64,000 bases of DNA from Sycon ciliatum (GCF_964019385.1 NC_088645.1:42833331-42897330), one strand, 5' to 3'; numbered from the stretch's first letter, positions 23,498-34,439 are shown. Numbers and translations: made by a program. Notes: generated by a model not told the origin, from the sequence alone.

Positions 23498-24599
23498 CTC
23501 TACGGCTTTACATGCGCGCCAGGGAGGGTGGAGTGCGTCCGAAAGCCAAGCCCGTGATCGATCTGCAAGAGCGTGGCCGTGGTCTTCCAGACTCTAGAAG
23601 GTAAATGAAAACTCCCAGCTCAGTGACTATCTGCGCTTGGGTCCGCACAGGGGATCCTAATAAGTATACTTGTTCGTTTCGGAGTTGTGTTTCGAACTAC
23701 ATGTAGGGACAACGGTAGATAAGGCTTTACTGGTAACAGCGCTGCATTCAAAGACTGCAGATCTACGCGTTGCCTGGTCTGGCCACCGTGGCCAGGCACC
23801 AGCAGCAGCCGTGCATGGGCAGCAACACGACCTGTCAGGATGTTGTCGGACCATGATGTCATGTGGGCTCAACCTTACTCTAGTGGATCTACTAGTCTCT
23901 AGTCTGGCCCAGACGAACAACGCAGTCGCCAGCGTTCTTCGTGACTGTCCCCTGACCTGTGCTGGCCCTTTCCCCGCGCCTGGCCCTGCTCGAGTAACAG
24001 GAGACAGTAGACAGTAGAGAGTAGACATCGGTATCCAGTATCCAGTGTCCATCATGATGAGGTCACCTGGTGCGCATCTGAAACATGTCGAGGCCGGGAA
24101 GCAGTCCCGTAGACGGCAGGCCACTGCGGCACTGGTTCAGTTCGGCATCTGGCGATCTGCATGACTAGTACGATGTAAATGTCACACAAAGACGTTCAAA
24201 GATTTGTGGTAGCCGCTGAGTGGTACAGCCATTGCAGTAAGTAGCATTGGAATGATGCAGTCACAAACCTACACCACTCTACTACTAGGACATGGGAATA
24301 CCAGTGGATTGACCGGGGCCCGCGCCCTCAGCGCGTACAGAACTTTTGAAAGTCGTTGCATGCAGCGCACAATCATGTTGATGCGACCAGCAGCAGCGCG
24401 TAATAATGCATGCCATGGCTGCATGGCCAGCGCCCTGGGGCCGCTAGACGTGCGACCGGATTTCCATGTCTACGACAGTACTAGGACTGTCTGTACTAGT
24501 ACTTACAGACTGTAACCAAGCTACCTAATCATCAAATACGGACCGAGACTAGCGAGAGGTCGCCGGTTCGAGCCCAGCGGTCGCACATCAGACTGCAAA
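23498..24599. other. Upstream flank of the kinase gene; no gene seen
   Basis: No convincing frame. The 155-codon minus-strand frame at 23657-24124 is Cys/Ser/Arg-rich with no domain. Near 24563 a GGTTCGAGCCC word resembles a Pol III B box, but no A box is seen at the right distance. Any kinase promoter would lie here; no core element was recognised. Confidence 0.4.
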
Positions 24600-25028
24600 T
24601 CCCAGTGACGCAGCTCACCAGATCAGGTACATGTATTTGGCAATCCAGTTATCCTCTTCAAAGACAGAGTCGAGCGAGATGTACTCCCGGTGTCGACAGG
24701 CGGGCTCACCAGTCCACCCCTGTTAGTGTATGGGAACTTCCCCATGTCTAACCCCCCAAATCAAGACGAAGTGAATACTGCAGAGCGCATGTAGTAGTCA
24801 TATTACACTGACTGAAGTAAAAAACAAACAAATGCGGAGTTTGTTGGATGGGCTACGAGATTTCTTCAGTATATTGTTTTGTATAGGTATGGGTTTTCTC
24901 CCATACTGGAGCTCGCGTTATTCCGCCGACTTGACTTGACACTTGACTAACTCACGACTGCCATACAGAGATCACGAAAGGCCATCGAACCTTCGACTCG
25001 GCAAACCTGCAAGAAAGCACCACTCCCT

Positions 25029-25075
25029 GCTCAATACACAGTGTTTTGGGGGAATTCACCCCTCATCAGTTGAGC
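25029..25075 (-). ncRNA. Hammerhead ribozyme copy with damaged core
   Basis: The minus strand has stem I GCTCAA/TTGAGC, CTGATGA, stem II GGGG/CCCC and the stem III loop, as in the complete copy at 42173-42218. The essential G of the GAAA box is lost: CCCCGAAAC reads CCCCCAAAAC. CpG decay (CG to CA) plus one inserted C explains the change. Self-cleavage is not expected. Confidence 0.7.
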
Positions 25076-25687
25076 TTCGTGTTTTGTGGATGGCAGTCGT
25101 GAGTCAGTCAAGTGTCAAGTCAAGTCGGCGGAATAGCGTGAGCGCCAGTGTGGGAGCAAACCCATTCCTAAACAAAATCATCGGCGAAGTCGCAACCTCT
25201 ATTTCGTACTGTATTGTAGCAGGAAAACTGCAACCTGCACGCCAGCATGCATTACACAAGTCATGGTAGAAATACAAAAATACTAGTATGCTGACTGAAC
25301 AGTCATGATTGTGTTGCACAGGGGAACGCACGGTGCGAACGTGATCACCTGACTCCAGATCGCGTGATTTTCCTTTGGCAAGCCGGTTTCCCCTGGCCCG
25401 CAGCTGTTTGATTTAGTCCTATCACTCCTATGCAATGATTATGTCGATGGTGCTTTTCACAGGTATGGCATTGTCAAGGACAACGCTGACAGTTCCTAAG
25501 AAACTACTTGACAGTTGCCTAGGAAAGAAAAATATTCAAAGCCAGGTACAAGAAGCAAAATTTCGCTGTTGAAAAGTCTCTGTAAATTGACTGACCACTT
25601 TTACGTCCTTTGGCCGACCACACAAACTTCTCTCAGCAGATACAGGTTACTTCTGAGTCCTGAAAATACTATGAAATACAAGTAAGA

Positions 25688-25733
25688 CTTTCCGAAAGTT
25701 GTTTCGGTCATTCACACCTCATCAGAGACTCCT
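25688..25733 (-). ncRNA. Hammerhead-like core, incomplete
   Basis: The minus strand reads CTGATGA, a GGTG/GACC-type stem, GAAA, then a hairpin ACTTTCGGAAAGT and GTC. The core words are right, but no pairing for stem I was found and stem III has extra bases. A sister copy lies at 27786-27831, with a perfect GGTC/GACC stem II. Confidence 0.35.
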
Positions 25734-26943
25734 GAATGAGTGAAAAGGAAGTAAGTACCAACACGTGCACTCTATGTTTTAGACATTGCTGTTGTATTGG
25801 TCACATGACCAGCTACTTGTACACATTGACGGTCTGGGACTAGTTTCCATCACAGACCACTTTTGCTCTTGGGTTTGAATATCCTTTTTTTTACTGGGTT
25901 TGCACTGTTCATTCTTTATTTTTGATGATTTTTGTGCTTAATTAACTAACTCGGATACTCATTGCATTCCTAACTCATCACAACCACGCGCTCTTCAGCA
26001 GCTTGCATATGCCATTGATATAATCGCGCACTTGCGCCATTTCAGGTATATAAGAATTCCTCCATTATCATCATTATCATCCTCTACTGATGAGCTCCGA
26101 CAGGGAGCGAAACAGCTGTCTAGAGGCGTGGAGCAATATTATCTCTCAACGGAAGTGTCCTTGCTGGTGTCTGTATGGTTCGGTTGAACAGCGCGTGGTT
26201 GTGATGAGTTGGGAATGCAATGAATTGAAAATATGGCCGAAAGCTCTGTCGCAATATTTAGTTCTGAACTCGGATACTGAGCCAAAAATAAATGCAAAGT
26301 AGAAAAAACACAAGAGAAGGAGTTTTGAAGAAACTTATGAAGTACAATCATGTACTTGTTATCGTAGTCTACTCGTCCACAATAGTGTCATGCGTGAGGA
26401 ATACCGTTAGATATTGGCGTCTAGTTTTGTACAATTCGTTTTCGTAAAGCTTCCCCTTCCATTACATGTATCTTTGATATTCCTGGCCCGCCCAAGTTGG
26501 GTGGTGAGACTGCAAATCCGCGTGACGCAGTTCACCAGATCGGGTATTTGGGGATTCTCTTCACTCTCAGTAGAGACAGAATCCAGCGAGATGTACTCCC
26601 GGTGTCGACAGGCGGGCTCACCAGTCCACCCCTGTTAGTGTATGGGAACTTCCCCATGTCTAACCCCCAAGTCAAGACGAAGTGAATACTGCAGAGCGCA
26701 TGTAGTAGTCATATTACACTGACTGAAGTAAAAAAACAAAAACAAATGCGGAGTGTGTTGGATGGGCTACGAGATTTCTTCAGTATATTGTTTTGTATAG
26801 GTATGGGTTTTCTCCCACACTGGAGCTCGCGTTATTCCGCCGACTTGACTTCACACTTGACTGACTCACGACTGCCATCCAGAGATCACGAGAAGTCCAT
26901 CGAACCTTCGACTCTGCAAACCTGCAAGAAAGCACCACTCCCT

Positions 26944-26990
26944 GCTCAATACACAGTGTTTTGGGGGAATTCACCCCTCATCAGTTGAGC
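26944..26990 (-). ncRNA. Hammerhead ribozyme copy with damaged core
   Basis: Same sequence and same loss of the core G as at 25029-25075, so the damage came before the duplication of the block. Confidence 0.7.
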
Positions 26991-27566
26991 TTCGTGTTTT
27001 CTGGATGGCAGTCGTTGGTCAGTCAAGTGTCAAGTCAAGTCGGCGGAATAGCGCAAGCTACAGTGTGGGAGCAAACCCATTCCTAAACAAAATCATCGCC
27101 GAAGTCGCAACCTCTATTTCGTACTGTATTGTAGCAGGAAAACTGCAACCTGCACGCCAGCATGCATTACACAAGCCATGGTAGAAGTACAAAAATACTA
27201 GTATGCTGACTGAACAGTCATGATTGTGTTGTACAGGGGAATGCACGCTGCGAACGTGATCACCTGACTCCAGATCGCGTGATTTTCCTTTGGCAAGCCG
27301 GTTTCCCCTGGCCCGCAGCTGTTTGACTGAGTCCTATCACTCCTATGCAATGTCGATGGTGCTTTTCACAGGTATGGCGTTGTCAAAGAGAACGCTGACT
27401 GTTCCTAAGAAACTACTTGACAGTTGCCTTGGAAAGAAAACAATTCAAAGCCAGGTGCAAGAAGCAAAATTTCGCTGTTGAAAAGTCTCCGTAAAATGAT
27501 TGACCACTTAAACGTCCTTTGGCCGACCACACAGCCTTCTCTCAGCAGAAACAGGTTACTTCTGAG

Positions 27567-27747
27567 TAGGGTCCAGCGGATTCTGCCGGCAGAGAAATTG
27601 GCAGAATCCAGTACTTTTTCTGGTAAGTTTCATGCATGTTTGGTATGTGGATAAAGAAATGGAGCAGAATTCGAGGAATTGCCCGCCATAAGGTTTGTAT
27701 CGTTCTGCCAATTTCACTGCTTTTCGAGCAGAATCCGCCGGTCCCTA
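27567..27747. mobile_element. hAT-like MITE, 181 bp, with empty-site proof
   Basis: Ends TAGGGTCCAGCGGATTCTGC and the inverted TAGGGACCGGCGGATTCTGC (18 of 20 matching). Flanked by the 8-bp duplication CTTCTGAG (27559-27566, 27748-27755). The sister block has a single CTTCTGAG at about 25649, the empty site. It is too short to code for anything. Confidence 0.9.
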
Positions 27748-27990
27748 CTTCTGAGTCCCGAAAATACTACGAAATACAAGTAAGACTTTCCGAAAGTTGT
27801 TTCGGTCATTCAGACCTCATCAGAGACTCCTGAATGACTGAAATTAGTGAAAAGGAAGTAAGTACCAACACGTGCACTCTACGTGTTAGACATTGCTGTT
27901 GTACTGGTCACGTGACCAGCTACTTGTGCACATTGACGGTCTGGGTCTAGTTTCCATCACAGACCACTTTTGCTCTTGGGTTTAATATCC

Positions 27991-28350
27991 TTTGTTTTAC
28001 TGTGTTTACACTGTTCGGGAGAATGAAGTCGAAGACACCACTGCAGCTGTACTTATGCTGTACTTATGGTTGATAATTATGGTGGTAAAGACACACCTGG
28101 CAATATGGCGGTAAACACACGCCTGCATGATGATAGACATTGCCGATGTACATTCACATTTTTACATCTTAATAATATATTTACAAAAAAAGCAGAAGAG
28201 AACAGAGACAGCCGGCTAGGTCATTGTTGTAGGGCTGCGTTTCATGCACATAGCAAAGCTAAGGCAATCCTCAGACAACTGATAACCTGTACATCATCTG
28301 GGTCCAAATTTATACCCAGGCAGGTAGCTAAAACAGAGCGCGCAAAGTGA
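27991..28350. other. No gene seen
   Basis: A plus-strand frame at 28066-28350 has no recognisable domain. Confidence 0.35.
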
Positions 28351-28379
28351 GCAAAGCGCCAAAACGCAGGTGGCATAGC

Positions 28380-28810
28380 GCAGTATCGGCTCGAAATTAC
28401 GTCTACTCAATGCTATTGTTTTATCCATATTCCTTTATGCTTGCCGGTCTTGGACCTTAACTGCTGAAATTGTGAAAAAGATCGAGGCTTTCGAAATGAG
28501 AAGCTATCGACGCCTTCTCAGGATTCCGTTCACTGATCACCGGACGAATGTGTCTATTAGAAAGGAAATATAGTATTCACAAACAAGTTCCACTTATTGT
28601 TTCTGTTCGTAAAAGGAAATTGCAATTTTATGGTCATATTGTTCGTTCCGGCTGTTTGTCATTGACTGTTCTTCAGGGTTGTGTTGCTGGAGGTCGTGGC
28701 CGAGGCAGGCCCAGGATGTCGTGGCTTTATAATATTATTTCATGGACTGCACCTGCTCGCTGCTGCACGATATCGATTTTTATGGCGCTCGCTTGTTCAT
28801 ACTTGCTCTG
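28380..28810 (+). pseudogene. LINE fragment, C-terminal part of the reverse transcriptase protein
   Basis: The plus strand reads through IFLYACRSWTL, a KKIEAFEMRSYRRLLRI block, a KRKLQFYGHIVRSG block and GGRGRGRPRMSWL, with an in-frame TAG at 28571-28573 (after RKEI). This is the conserved order downstream of the RT core in many animal LINEs (CESWTL, EAFEM, KRRKLxxFGH, GGRxRGRP). It is truncated at both ends. Confidence 0.85.
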
Positions 28811-29009
28811 TGACGCCCCGACGGCCTTAGGGCTATAGGCTTGTGATGCTGATGATGATAGCGCGCAAAGGTGGCAAAAGCGCGACATTAGTGTGACATT
28901 TCAAGTGATACGTTAGTTAGGGAGACATGGTGCGGATGGTGTCGGTTATTGCATGGGAGGTGAAAAATGGAGGGAGAGAAGGAGGGGTGAGAGTCAAGTT
29001 ACAGTGACG

Positions 29010-29120
29010 GCGGGCAGGCAGGCAGGCCCTGGCCTGGGCCTGGTGGCGGCAGGCAGGTGCTGGCGGCGGTATGCATGTGACTAAGTGACGCCAGTGCCGA
29101 AGCGCGAGAGGTGCACCGGC
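29010..29120. repeat. Left inverted arm of a PLE insertion
   Basis: The GGCAGGCAGGCCCTGGCCTG stretch and following bases up to GACGCCAGTGCCG and GCGCGAGAGGT match the reverse complement of 30048-30147, including the last bases of the PLE coding end. The left arm therefore looks like an inverted copy of the element's own 3' end, as PLE insertions often show. Confidence 0.7.
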
Positions 29121-29179
29121 CTACAGGGAAGCACTATCAGCCAGCGGATTCCCGGCCGCACTAACATTCAACAACGGGG

Positions 29180-30060
29180 GCCAGGCAAAGAAGAGCCGAG
29201 AAAGAAAGGGAAACATAATCTGGTACAACCCGCCATTCAGCAAATCCGTGTCTACCAGTAACGGCCAGAGGGTTGTGACGCTAGTCCGAAAGCACTTCCC
29301 GGCATCGTCACCTCTTAGTAAAATTTTCAACAAAAATAAGGTCAAGGCCAGCTACTCGTGTATGCCCACCCACTATGGCCTGCCTAATCAAGGGGCACAA
29401 ACAGAAAGTGCTGGCCCAGGGCGACTTGCGAAAACCAGTAGAGGAATGCAAGTGCCGAGCTAAACCCTCTTGCCCTCTTGACGGCCGGTGTTTGCAGGAA
29501 AGGTTGGTCTACCAAGCGAACGTCACGGCTCGGAGCTCAGGTGACGAGAAACAGTACAGTGAAACCTGGTTAGGAAGAACACTGATAAGACAAATGTTTG
29601 CTTTAGAAGAACTAGTATTCGTAACGCCATTGGATAAATCACTGTGTATTCACTGGGTATAACATACAGATAAGAAGAACTCCCGGTATTGCGAACAACT
29701 GTCATCGGTCCCTTGGTGTTCGTCCTAAAGAGGTTTGACTGTACTTCGGGCTTTGCGAGACACCATTCAAGACGCGCTATGGCAGCCACCTCACGACTAT
29801 GAGATACGAAAAGTGAGCCAAAAGCACGCAGCTGTCGAAGCGCCTGTGGCCACTGCAGGACCAGGGTGAAGAGTACGATATCAGGTGGTCCATCGTCGAC
29901 AGAGCAAAGACCTACAGCAACATCTCAAAAAGATGCAGCCTGTGCTCAGCGGAAAAGGTCAAAATAATCCGCGCTGACGCAGCCACGCTCCTCAACAAAA
30001 AATCAGAATTAGCATCAAAATGTCGACACCAGAATAAGTTCTACCTCTCGCGCTACGGCA
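29180..30060 (+). pseudogene. Penelope-like element fragment (GIY-YIG endonuclease part), split by a MITE
   Basis: The plus strand reads IIWYNPPFSKSVST, a NKVKASYSCMP block, an ECKCRAKPSCPLDGRCLQE zinc-type block, then after an insertion FGLCETPFKTRY, WSIVDRAKTYSNISKRC, and a NKKSELASKCRHQNKFYL end. This order matches the C-terminal region of invertebrate Penelope-like reverse transcriptases with a GIY-YIG domain. The frame after the insertion resumes in register if 29557-29741 and one TA are ignored. Other damage includes a frame change near 29375 and a stop near 29813. The RT core is missing. Confidence 0.85.
29557..29741. mobile_element. Tc1/pogo-like MITE, 185 bp, inside the PLE frame
   Basis: Ends CAGTGAAACCTGGTTAGGA and inverted CAGTCAAACCTCTTTAGGA, continuing to GAACAC (about 21 of 25 bases match). 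TA on both sides (29555-29556, 29742-29743). It carries no frame. Confidence 0.85.
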
Positions 30061-30147
30061 CAGTACTGGCGTCACTTAGTCACCTGCATGCCGCCGCCAG
30101 CACCTGCATGACGCCGCCAGGCCCAGGCCAGGGCCTGCCTGCCTGAC
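30048..30147. repeat. Right arm of the PLE insertion
   Basis: Partner of 29010-29120. It joins the end of the PLE coding part to the GGCCTGGGCCTGGC-rich terminus. Confidence 0.7.
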
Positions 30148-31620
30148 ACTAGTGACAGATATGATACGACCTCTGATATTCATTGTTATCACTCCCTTAG
30201 TATTGACTCACATAGATTTTTGCCATACCTAAGCAGTCAAATATTCCTGCATATTTCACTCCTTAGGGCTATATTGACTGCTTATATTTGACTGCTTAGG
30301 GGTTGCGCAGTTGAACGGTGCCTAGTGCAGTATTGTCACTGCATGAGTAGGTGGTGCAACGGTTGTGCAATCATAAAACCGGGATTCATGAGGTTATCGT
30401 TTTGGAATTTGAAATACGGACTGTTTGTCGTGATAAATCTAATATTGACTTCGTACTTGGTCAGTATAGGAAATAAAAACCTCGTAAAAGACCTCGGCTT
30501 TTATTTCCTATATTGACCTCGTACTCAGTAAATATTACATACGTAAAAATGAGGGATCTGGTGAAGCCCACCAAGTATGGCCAGTTACTGCTACTCAACA
30601 AGTTGGATAGGTTATTTTTAGATTCGGACCCTATCATGCACGTTCCTGTGGCGTGTTGTGAGCTTCTTTCTGGCGCCAATAGGTCTAGTCCGGCAGACAA
30701 CTTTCCTATAGAGCACAGGCAGCATAATGTTGTCAAGTGAATTATCACGTGTCAATAAATCGGGCATGGAAGGAATACGGTCGCCCAATGCATGGTATTG
30801 CACGTCCTGCGATGCCGATTATTGTTGTCGCTAATCCGCGTGGTTGTGCTGGACATGAGCACACCTGCCATCCTGTACAAACCTGAGACAGGGACAATGA
30901 TAATACATTCTACCTACATGTATGTATGAACATGTATCAAATGTATCCAATGTAGCCGTAAGGCATGCGACAAATGCACCTTTGGGTGCATATCACCACC
31001 CTTCGAAACGCAGCTTCGGCAGCAGATCGAGCAATGCAAGTTTTTGGTCTTTGGGAGAGATGTCGAACTCCCACCACGATATTGGGACGGTCCCGGCCAA
31101 ATCAGGATGGTTGGCATGCATCAGCGATTCCCAATCCTTGAATTACCCAACAAGGCACTGATTCCTCGGACAACGTTTGTGCTCGTGCTCCCCAGCCGTC
31201 ATCTGCACCATTGGCAGATGTCACCCCCGTAAAGCATTGGTAGAAATTGGTGATCCCGTGATCTCGTGATGGCTCAGCAAACACACGCAGAGTCGACAGT
31301 CACTGCTAATCCAAAAGGTCGTGTCCTCTCTTTCTGCGAGCTTTTTCCTTGCTCGATCTCGCGCCGATAGCTTCGGCCCAACAGTCAACGCTCATACACC
31401 TACACATCAACATGCACATAATACAAGTTATACAAGTAATACATGTACACAACGCTCGTACAGCAATGACACCACCAAGTCCTTTCCTGACGTCACTCAG
31501 AGTCTCATCAGACACAGCATGACATGACCTAGACTGGTATTCACGGAGTTTCTTGAGAGAAGAGGGCAGAGGTGACCGAGGTACTTATTTCAGTAGCGCG
31601 TCATAATTACTTGAGTATTA
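30148..31620. other. No gene seen; one small hairpin
   Basis: An inverted repeat ATAGGAAATAAAA / TTTTATTTCCTAT lies at 30467-30512, with direct ATTGACyTCGTACT words outside it. No coding frame could be supported on either strand. Confidence 0.4.
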
Positions 31621-31659
31621 TTATGCTTTTCTAAGCACTCGCAGACTCCATTGCAGCCA

Positions 31660-31946
31660 CTCACACATTACAGGGTACCTCACTTCAAACTCTCCAACTA
31701 CGGTCTCTTCGCTGCATAAGTTCATTTCACTTCCAAAAAAATAAATAATATTAGATACAAATGGAATGCACCAAATTTTTGGGCATGGCCCATCTTCAGG
31801 GTGAAAAACCATTTGAATGGTTTTCACCCTGAAATTTGGTGCATTCCATTTGTATCTAATATTATTTATTTATTTTGGAAGTGAAGTGAACTTTATGCAG
31901 CGAAGAGACCGTAGTTGGAGAGTTTGAAGTGAGGTACCCTGTAATA
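31660..31946. mobile_element. Foldback element with ~125-bp arms
   Basis: The sequence from ACAGGGTACCTCACTTCAAA (about 31671) to GGAATGCACCAAATTT (about 31779) returns in reverse complement from AAATTTGGTGCATTCC (about 31831) to GAGGTACCCTGT (about 31942), with about 50 bp between. Differences are few. It has no coding capacity. Confidence 0.85.
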
Positions 31947-31969
31947 TTGATATGCTGTCTGATGAGTAA

Positions 31970-32375
31970 CTGTGAGAACTGGCAGAAAATGACTTGGTTG
32001 TGTCATTGCTGTCTGAGTATTGAATAGGGCTTGAAAGTGCTACGTCACAGCATAGCAACAATTTCAAAAATTCAAAAATTGGATCGACTTGGATCCAGTT
32101 TTTGTATGGATCCAAGCACATTTCAAGCCGTCTTACTCTCAGCAAGGTGATGTAACCAGTGAAACTGACTGATTTGGCTACTGGGGGCGGGGTTACAACT
32201 GGTGGCGAAATGAAAGTCACACCTGCATGCGACATGAGTGGGTTGCTATGCACCCACATACTTAGGCAATAGCAAAGTCACACCTAAGTGGATCCAAAAA
32301 TAGAAATCTGATGTCAACTTACTACTCCCTGGCCGTTTTGACGTCATCACTTTCAAGACCGGCTCTAGCTCTGTT
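31970..32375. repeat. Inverted copy of the spacer repeat found at 9840-10370 and 13150-13600
   Basis: Words such as TAGGCAATAGCAAAGTCACA and CCTGGCCGTTTTGACG appear here in the reverse complement of the 9.9-kb spacer, followed by a shared region with GATGTAACC and GGATCC. The spacer is therefore an interspersed repeat rather than unique intron sequence. Confidence 0.6.
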
Positions 32376-32394
32376 CATTGGACACAACGGCGAC

Positions 32395-32512
32395 AACGCA
32401 CTGTACACAGCGCACTGACACTGTAAACAGCGCACTGTATGTAGATCTACACAGCGCACTGTACACAGCGCACTGTACACAGCGCACTGTACACAGCGCA
32501 CTGGTGGTACAC
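32395..32512. repeat. 16-bp minisatellite (GCGCACTGTACACA type)
   Basis: Seven imperfect copies of a unit close to ACAGCGCACTGTACAC. Confidence 0.85.
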
Positions 32513-32762
32513 AGCCTGAGAATCTCGGACAACTGTCTACATGTACAAGACTACAGGTGTCTAAAATCCGCAGGCTGCGTATTGACCAGTGGACAGAGCC
32601 AGTAAGACAAACAGCAACAGCGGAACCAGGTCCTTCCTTGCCATTACTCGGAGTTTTGTGTCTGAAAATACTCATCAGATGGGGGTGATGCCCAGTCATG
32701 TAATCAGACACACACCTCCCCGCCCCCCCCCCCCCCCCCCAAACACACCATTTGACCATTTG

Positions 32763-32940
32763 ACGCCCATCGCCAAAGGCGGTGATAGCGATGCTACAGC
32801 AGAAGCCATAGCATCTTGTGCGGGGATTGCACCCGGTTCCATAACTTGCAAAGCTGGAGACTTGACCGCCACTATTCAGCCTGGTCTACATTACACAGCT
32901 ATGAAGTGACTTTTCTTGGCCAGGGAATCCCTACTTGTTT
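32763..32940. repeat. Repeat C1, related to mini-exon copies
   Basis: Paired with C2 at 33178-33350; the two share a long open plus-strand frame beginning PIAxGGDS and ending IQPGLHxTAMK, and an open minus-strand frame. The core GCTACAGCAGAAGCCATAGC resembles the plus-strand face of exon-like copies A and B, but the GTAAGT donor is absent. Either this is the repeat from which the mini-exons came, or a diverged and nonfunctional copy. Confidence 0.4.
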
Positions 32941-33079
32941 GGTCTTTTTTTCATTTTTCCCCGCACACACATCACACCACATACTCCGGCAAGCACTGGC
33001 TGTTGGTAACCACCCAGGAGAATGAATGAAAAGTCAGGAGGAGTCTGAGAAAGAGAAGAAAGACGTGTTGGATCATGAT

Positions 33080-33120
33080 CGTCGAGGATCGAACCCGCAA
33101 CCGCTCGATTGGAAATCACT
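33080..33120 (-). other. tRNA-like B box
   Basis: The minus strand carries GGGTTCGATCC with GATTTCCAATCGAGCGGTTG upstream. No A box or full cloverleaf was found, so this is a SINE remnant at best. Confidence 0.25.
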
Positions 33121-33177
33121 GCACACACACATACAAACACACACACACACACACACACACCATTGGACCATTGGCCG

Positions 33178-33350
33178 CCCATCGCCGAAGGCGGTGATAG
33201 CGAAGCTACAACAGAAGCCATAGCAACTTGTACTGGGATTGCAACATTCAAAGCTTGCAAGGCTGAAGAATTGGCCGCGACTATTCAGCCTGGTCTACAC
33301 CACACAGCTATGAAATGGCTTTTTCTGGCCAGTGAATCCGTACTTTTTGG
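33178..33350. repeat. Repeat C2, related to mini-exon copies
   Basis: Second copy of C1, preceded by (CA)n at 33121-33162. Confidence 0.4.
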
Positions 33351-33800
33351 CCTAACCAGCGGAGTCGACGCGTTTTCAGTGCTTCCTCGATCGGCTGTAC
33401 CTTGGCTCGTTCAAGGAGAGTGGTGTTGGAGATGTGCTCCTGCCATTCTGTTGCTCTGGGGATATCCAGCAGGAAGCGAATGCAGCGGTGATACCCAGGT
33501 CTCACGACCATACAGCAGCGTCGACAAGACAACGACCGATTATGCGCGCACCTTAGTCTTGACGGAGAGGTCACGATTGGAAAAGACAGATGAGCGCAAT
33601 GTGCCAAATGCTCGGGAAGCTTTCCCCAAGCGAGCCGAAATCTCAGCAGTCACCTGGCCATCCGAAGAAATACAACTGCCTAGATTCGTAAAATCAGGCA
33701 CCAGCTCAATGCTACACTCAGGCAACTCTAAAAGGCCGGATGGTGGCGACGGGGCATTCATTATCATAGCTTTGATCTTGGTGAAGCTTTCAGTGAGGCC
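33308..33800 (-). pseudogene. LINE fragment, C-terminal part
   Basis: The minus strand has a TNLGSCISSDGQVTAEISARLGKASRAFG block, then (frame change) a YHRCIRFLLDIPR..W block and TRRLRWLGQKVRI. This is the thumb and connection order of LINEs with an ISSDG..RIGKA motif. It is truncated at both ends; a different copy from 28380-28810. Confidence 0.85.
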
Positions 33801-33835
33801 AAACACACACACACACACATACACACGCACACACA

Positions 33836-33866
<31 letters not shown>

Positions 33867-34370
33867 CATGTACCATGTATACGCCCATCGCAAGAGAAAC
33901 ACGCAAATCTGTAAATGCACTGGCTGTGCTCCAACAAATCTTCTCTTCTAAAAGAGCAACAACAGCGGATCTGATTCTGAATGAAACAGACCAAGACTAG
34001 CAGCAGATAACTCTAATCCACAAAACTGGCCAAGCCATGGTATTCAACCACCAATACATACCTGATCTCCACCACACGGAGCACATTGCACATTGCACAC
34101 ACATACACACACACACACGCGCGCGCGCACACACATACTATGTGTACCATGTATACGCCCGTCGTAAGAGAAGCACGGGGCAAATCTGCAAATGCACTGG
34201 ATGTGCACCCACAGATTTTCTCTTATAGCAACGATAGCGCACAAGATCCGAATGAGACAGATCAAGACTTGCGCCAGATAACTGTCTAATCCACACAACT
34301 GGCGAAGCAATGTGAATCGACCACCAATGCACACCTGGTCTACACCACACGGAGTACATCGGCATAAAGC
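33800..34370. repeat. Two tandem ~271-bp units with (CA)n
   Basis: ACCATGTATACGCCC occurs at about 33876 and 34147, and the following ~230 bp match with moderate divergence (AATGCACTGG, GATAACT, CACCACACGGAG). Each unit is preceded by CA or CG/CA dinucleotides. Confidence 0.7.
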
Positions 34371-34439
34371 GGCCAAGACAGTTACCTATGCACAGTGCAC
34401 ACCCTACACCTGCTGGGGTAACCAGTAGAGACAGCACGC

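Larger units (their letters stand above)
24600..25905. repeat. Duplicated repeat block, copy 1 (PLE-type flank)
   Basis: Matches 26512-27990 in the same orientation over its whole length with scattered differences. It contains a foldback arrangement: GGAGCTCGCGTTATTCCGCC near 24909 is answered in reverse complement near 25121-25147, with the inverted repeat extending about 90 bp. The centre holds a hammerhead-related sequence on the minus strand (25029-25075). Farther right (25688-25733) is another hammerhead-like core. Such ribozymes are known from terminal repeats of Penelope-like elements, so this block may be the flank of a PLE that has lost its coding part. Confidence 0.75.
26512..27990. 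repeat. Duplicated repeat block, copy 2
   Basis: The second copy of 24600-25905. It differs by an inserted 181-bp MITE (27567-27747) and small changes. The foldback arms, the damaged hammerhead (26944-26990) and the hammerhead-like core (27786-27831) are all kept. Confidence 0.75.

Noticed and set aside
23657..24124. 155-codon minus-strand frame upstream of the kinase
   Set aside because: Composition is irregular, no domain, no splice signals, and no sign of relation to the kinase.
24555..24590. tRNA gene near a GGTTCGAGCCC word
   Set aside because: No A box at the right distance and no cloverleaf; an isolated B-box-like word.
33109..33951. 280-codon plus-strand frame
   Set aside because: Most of it is antisense to a LINE fragment on the minus strand, with (CA)n at both ends.
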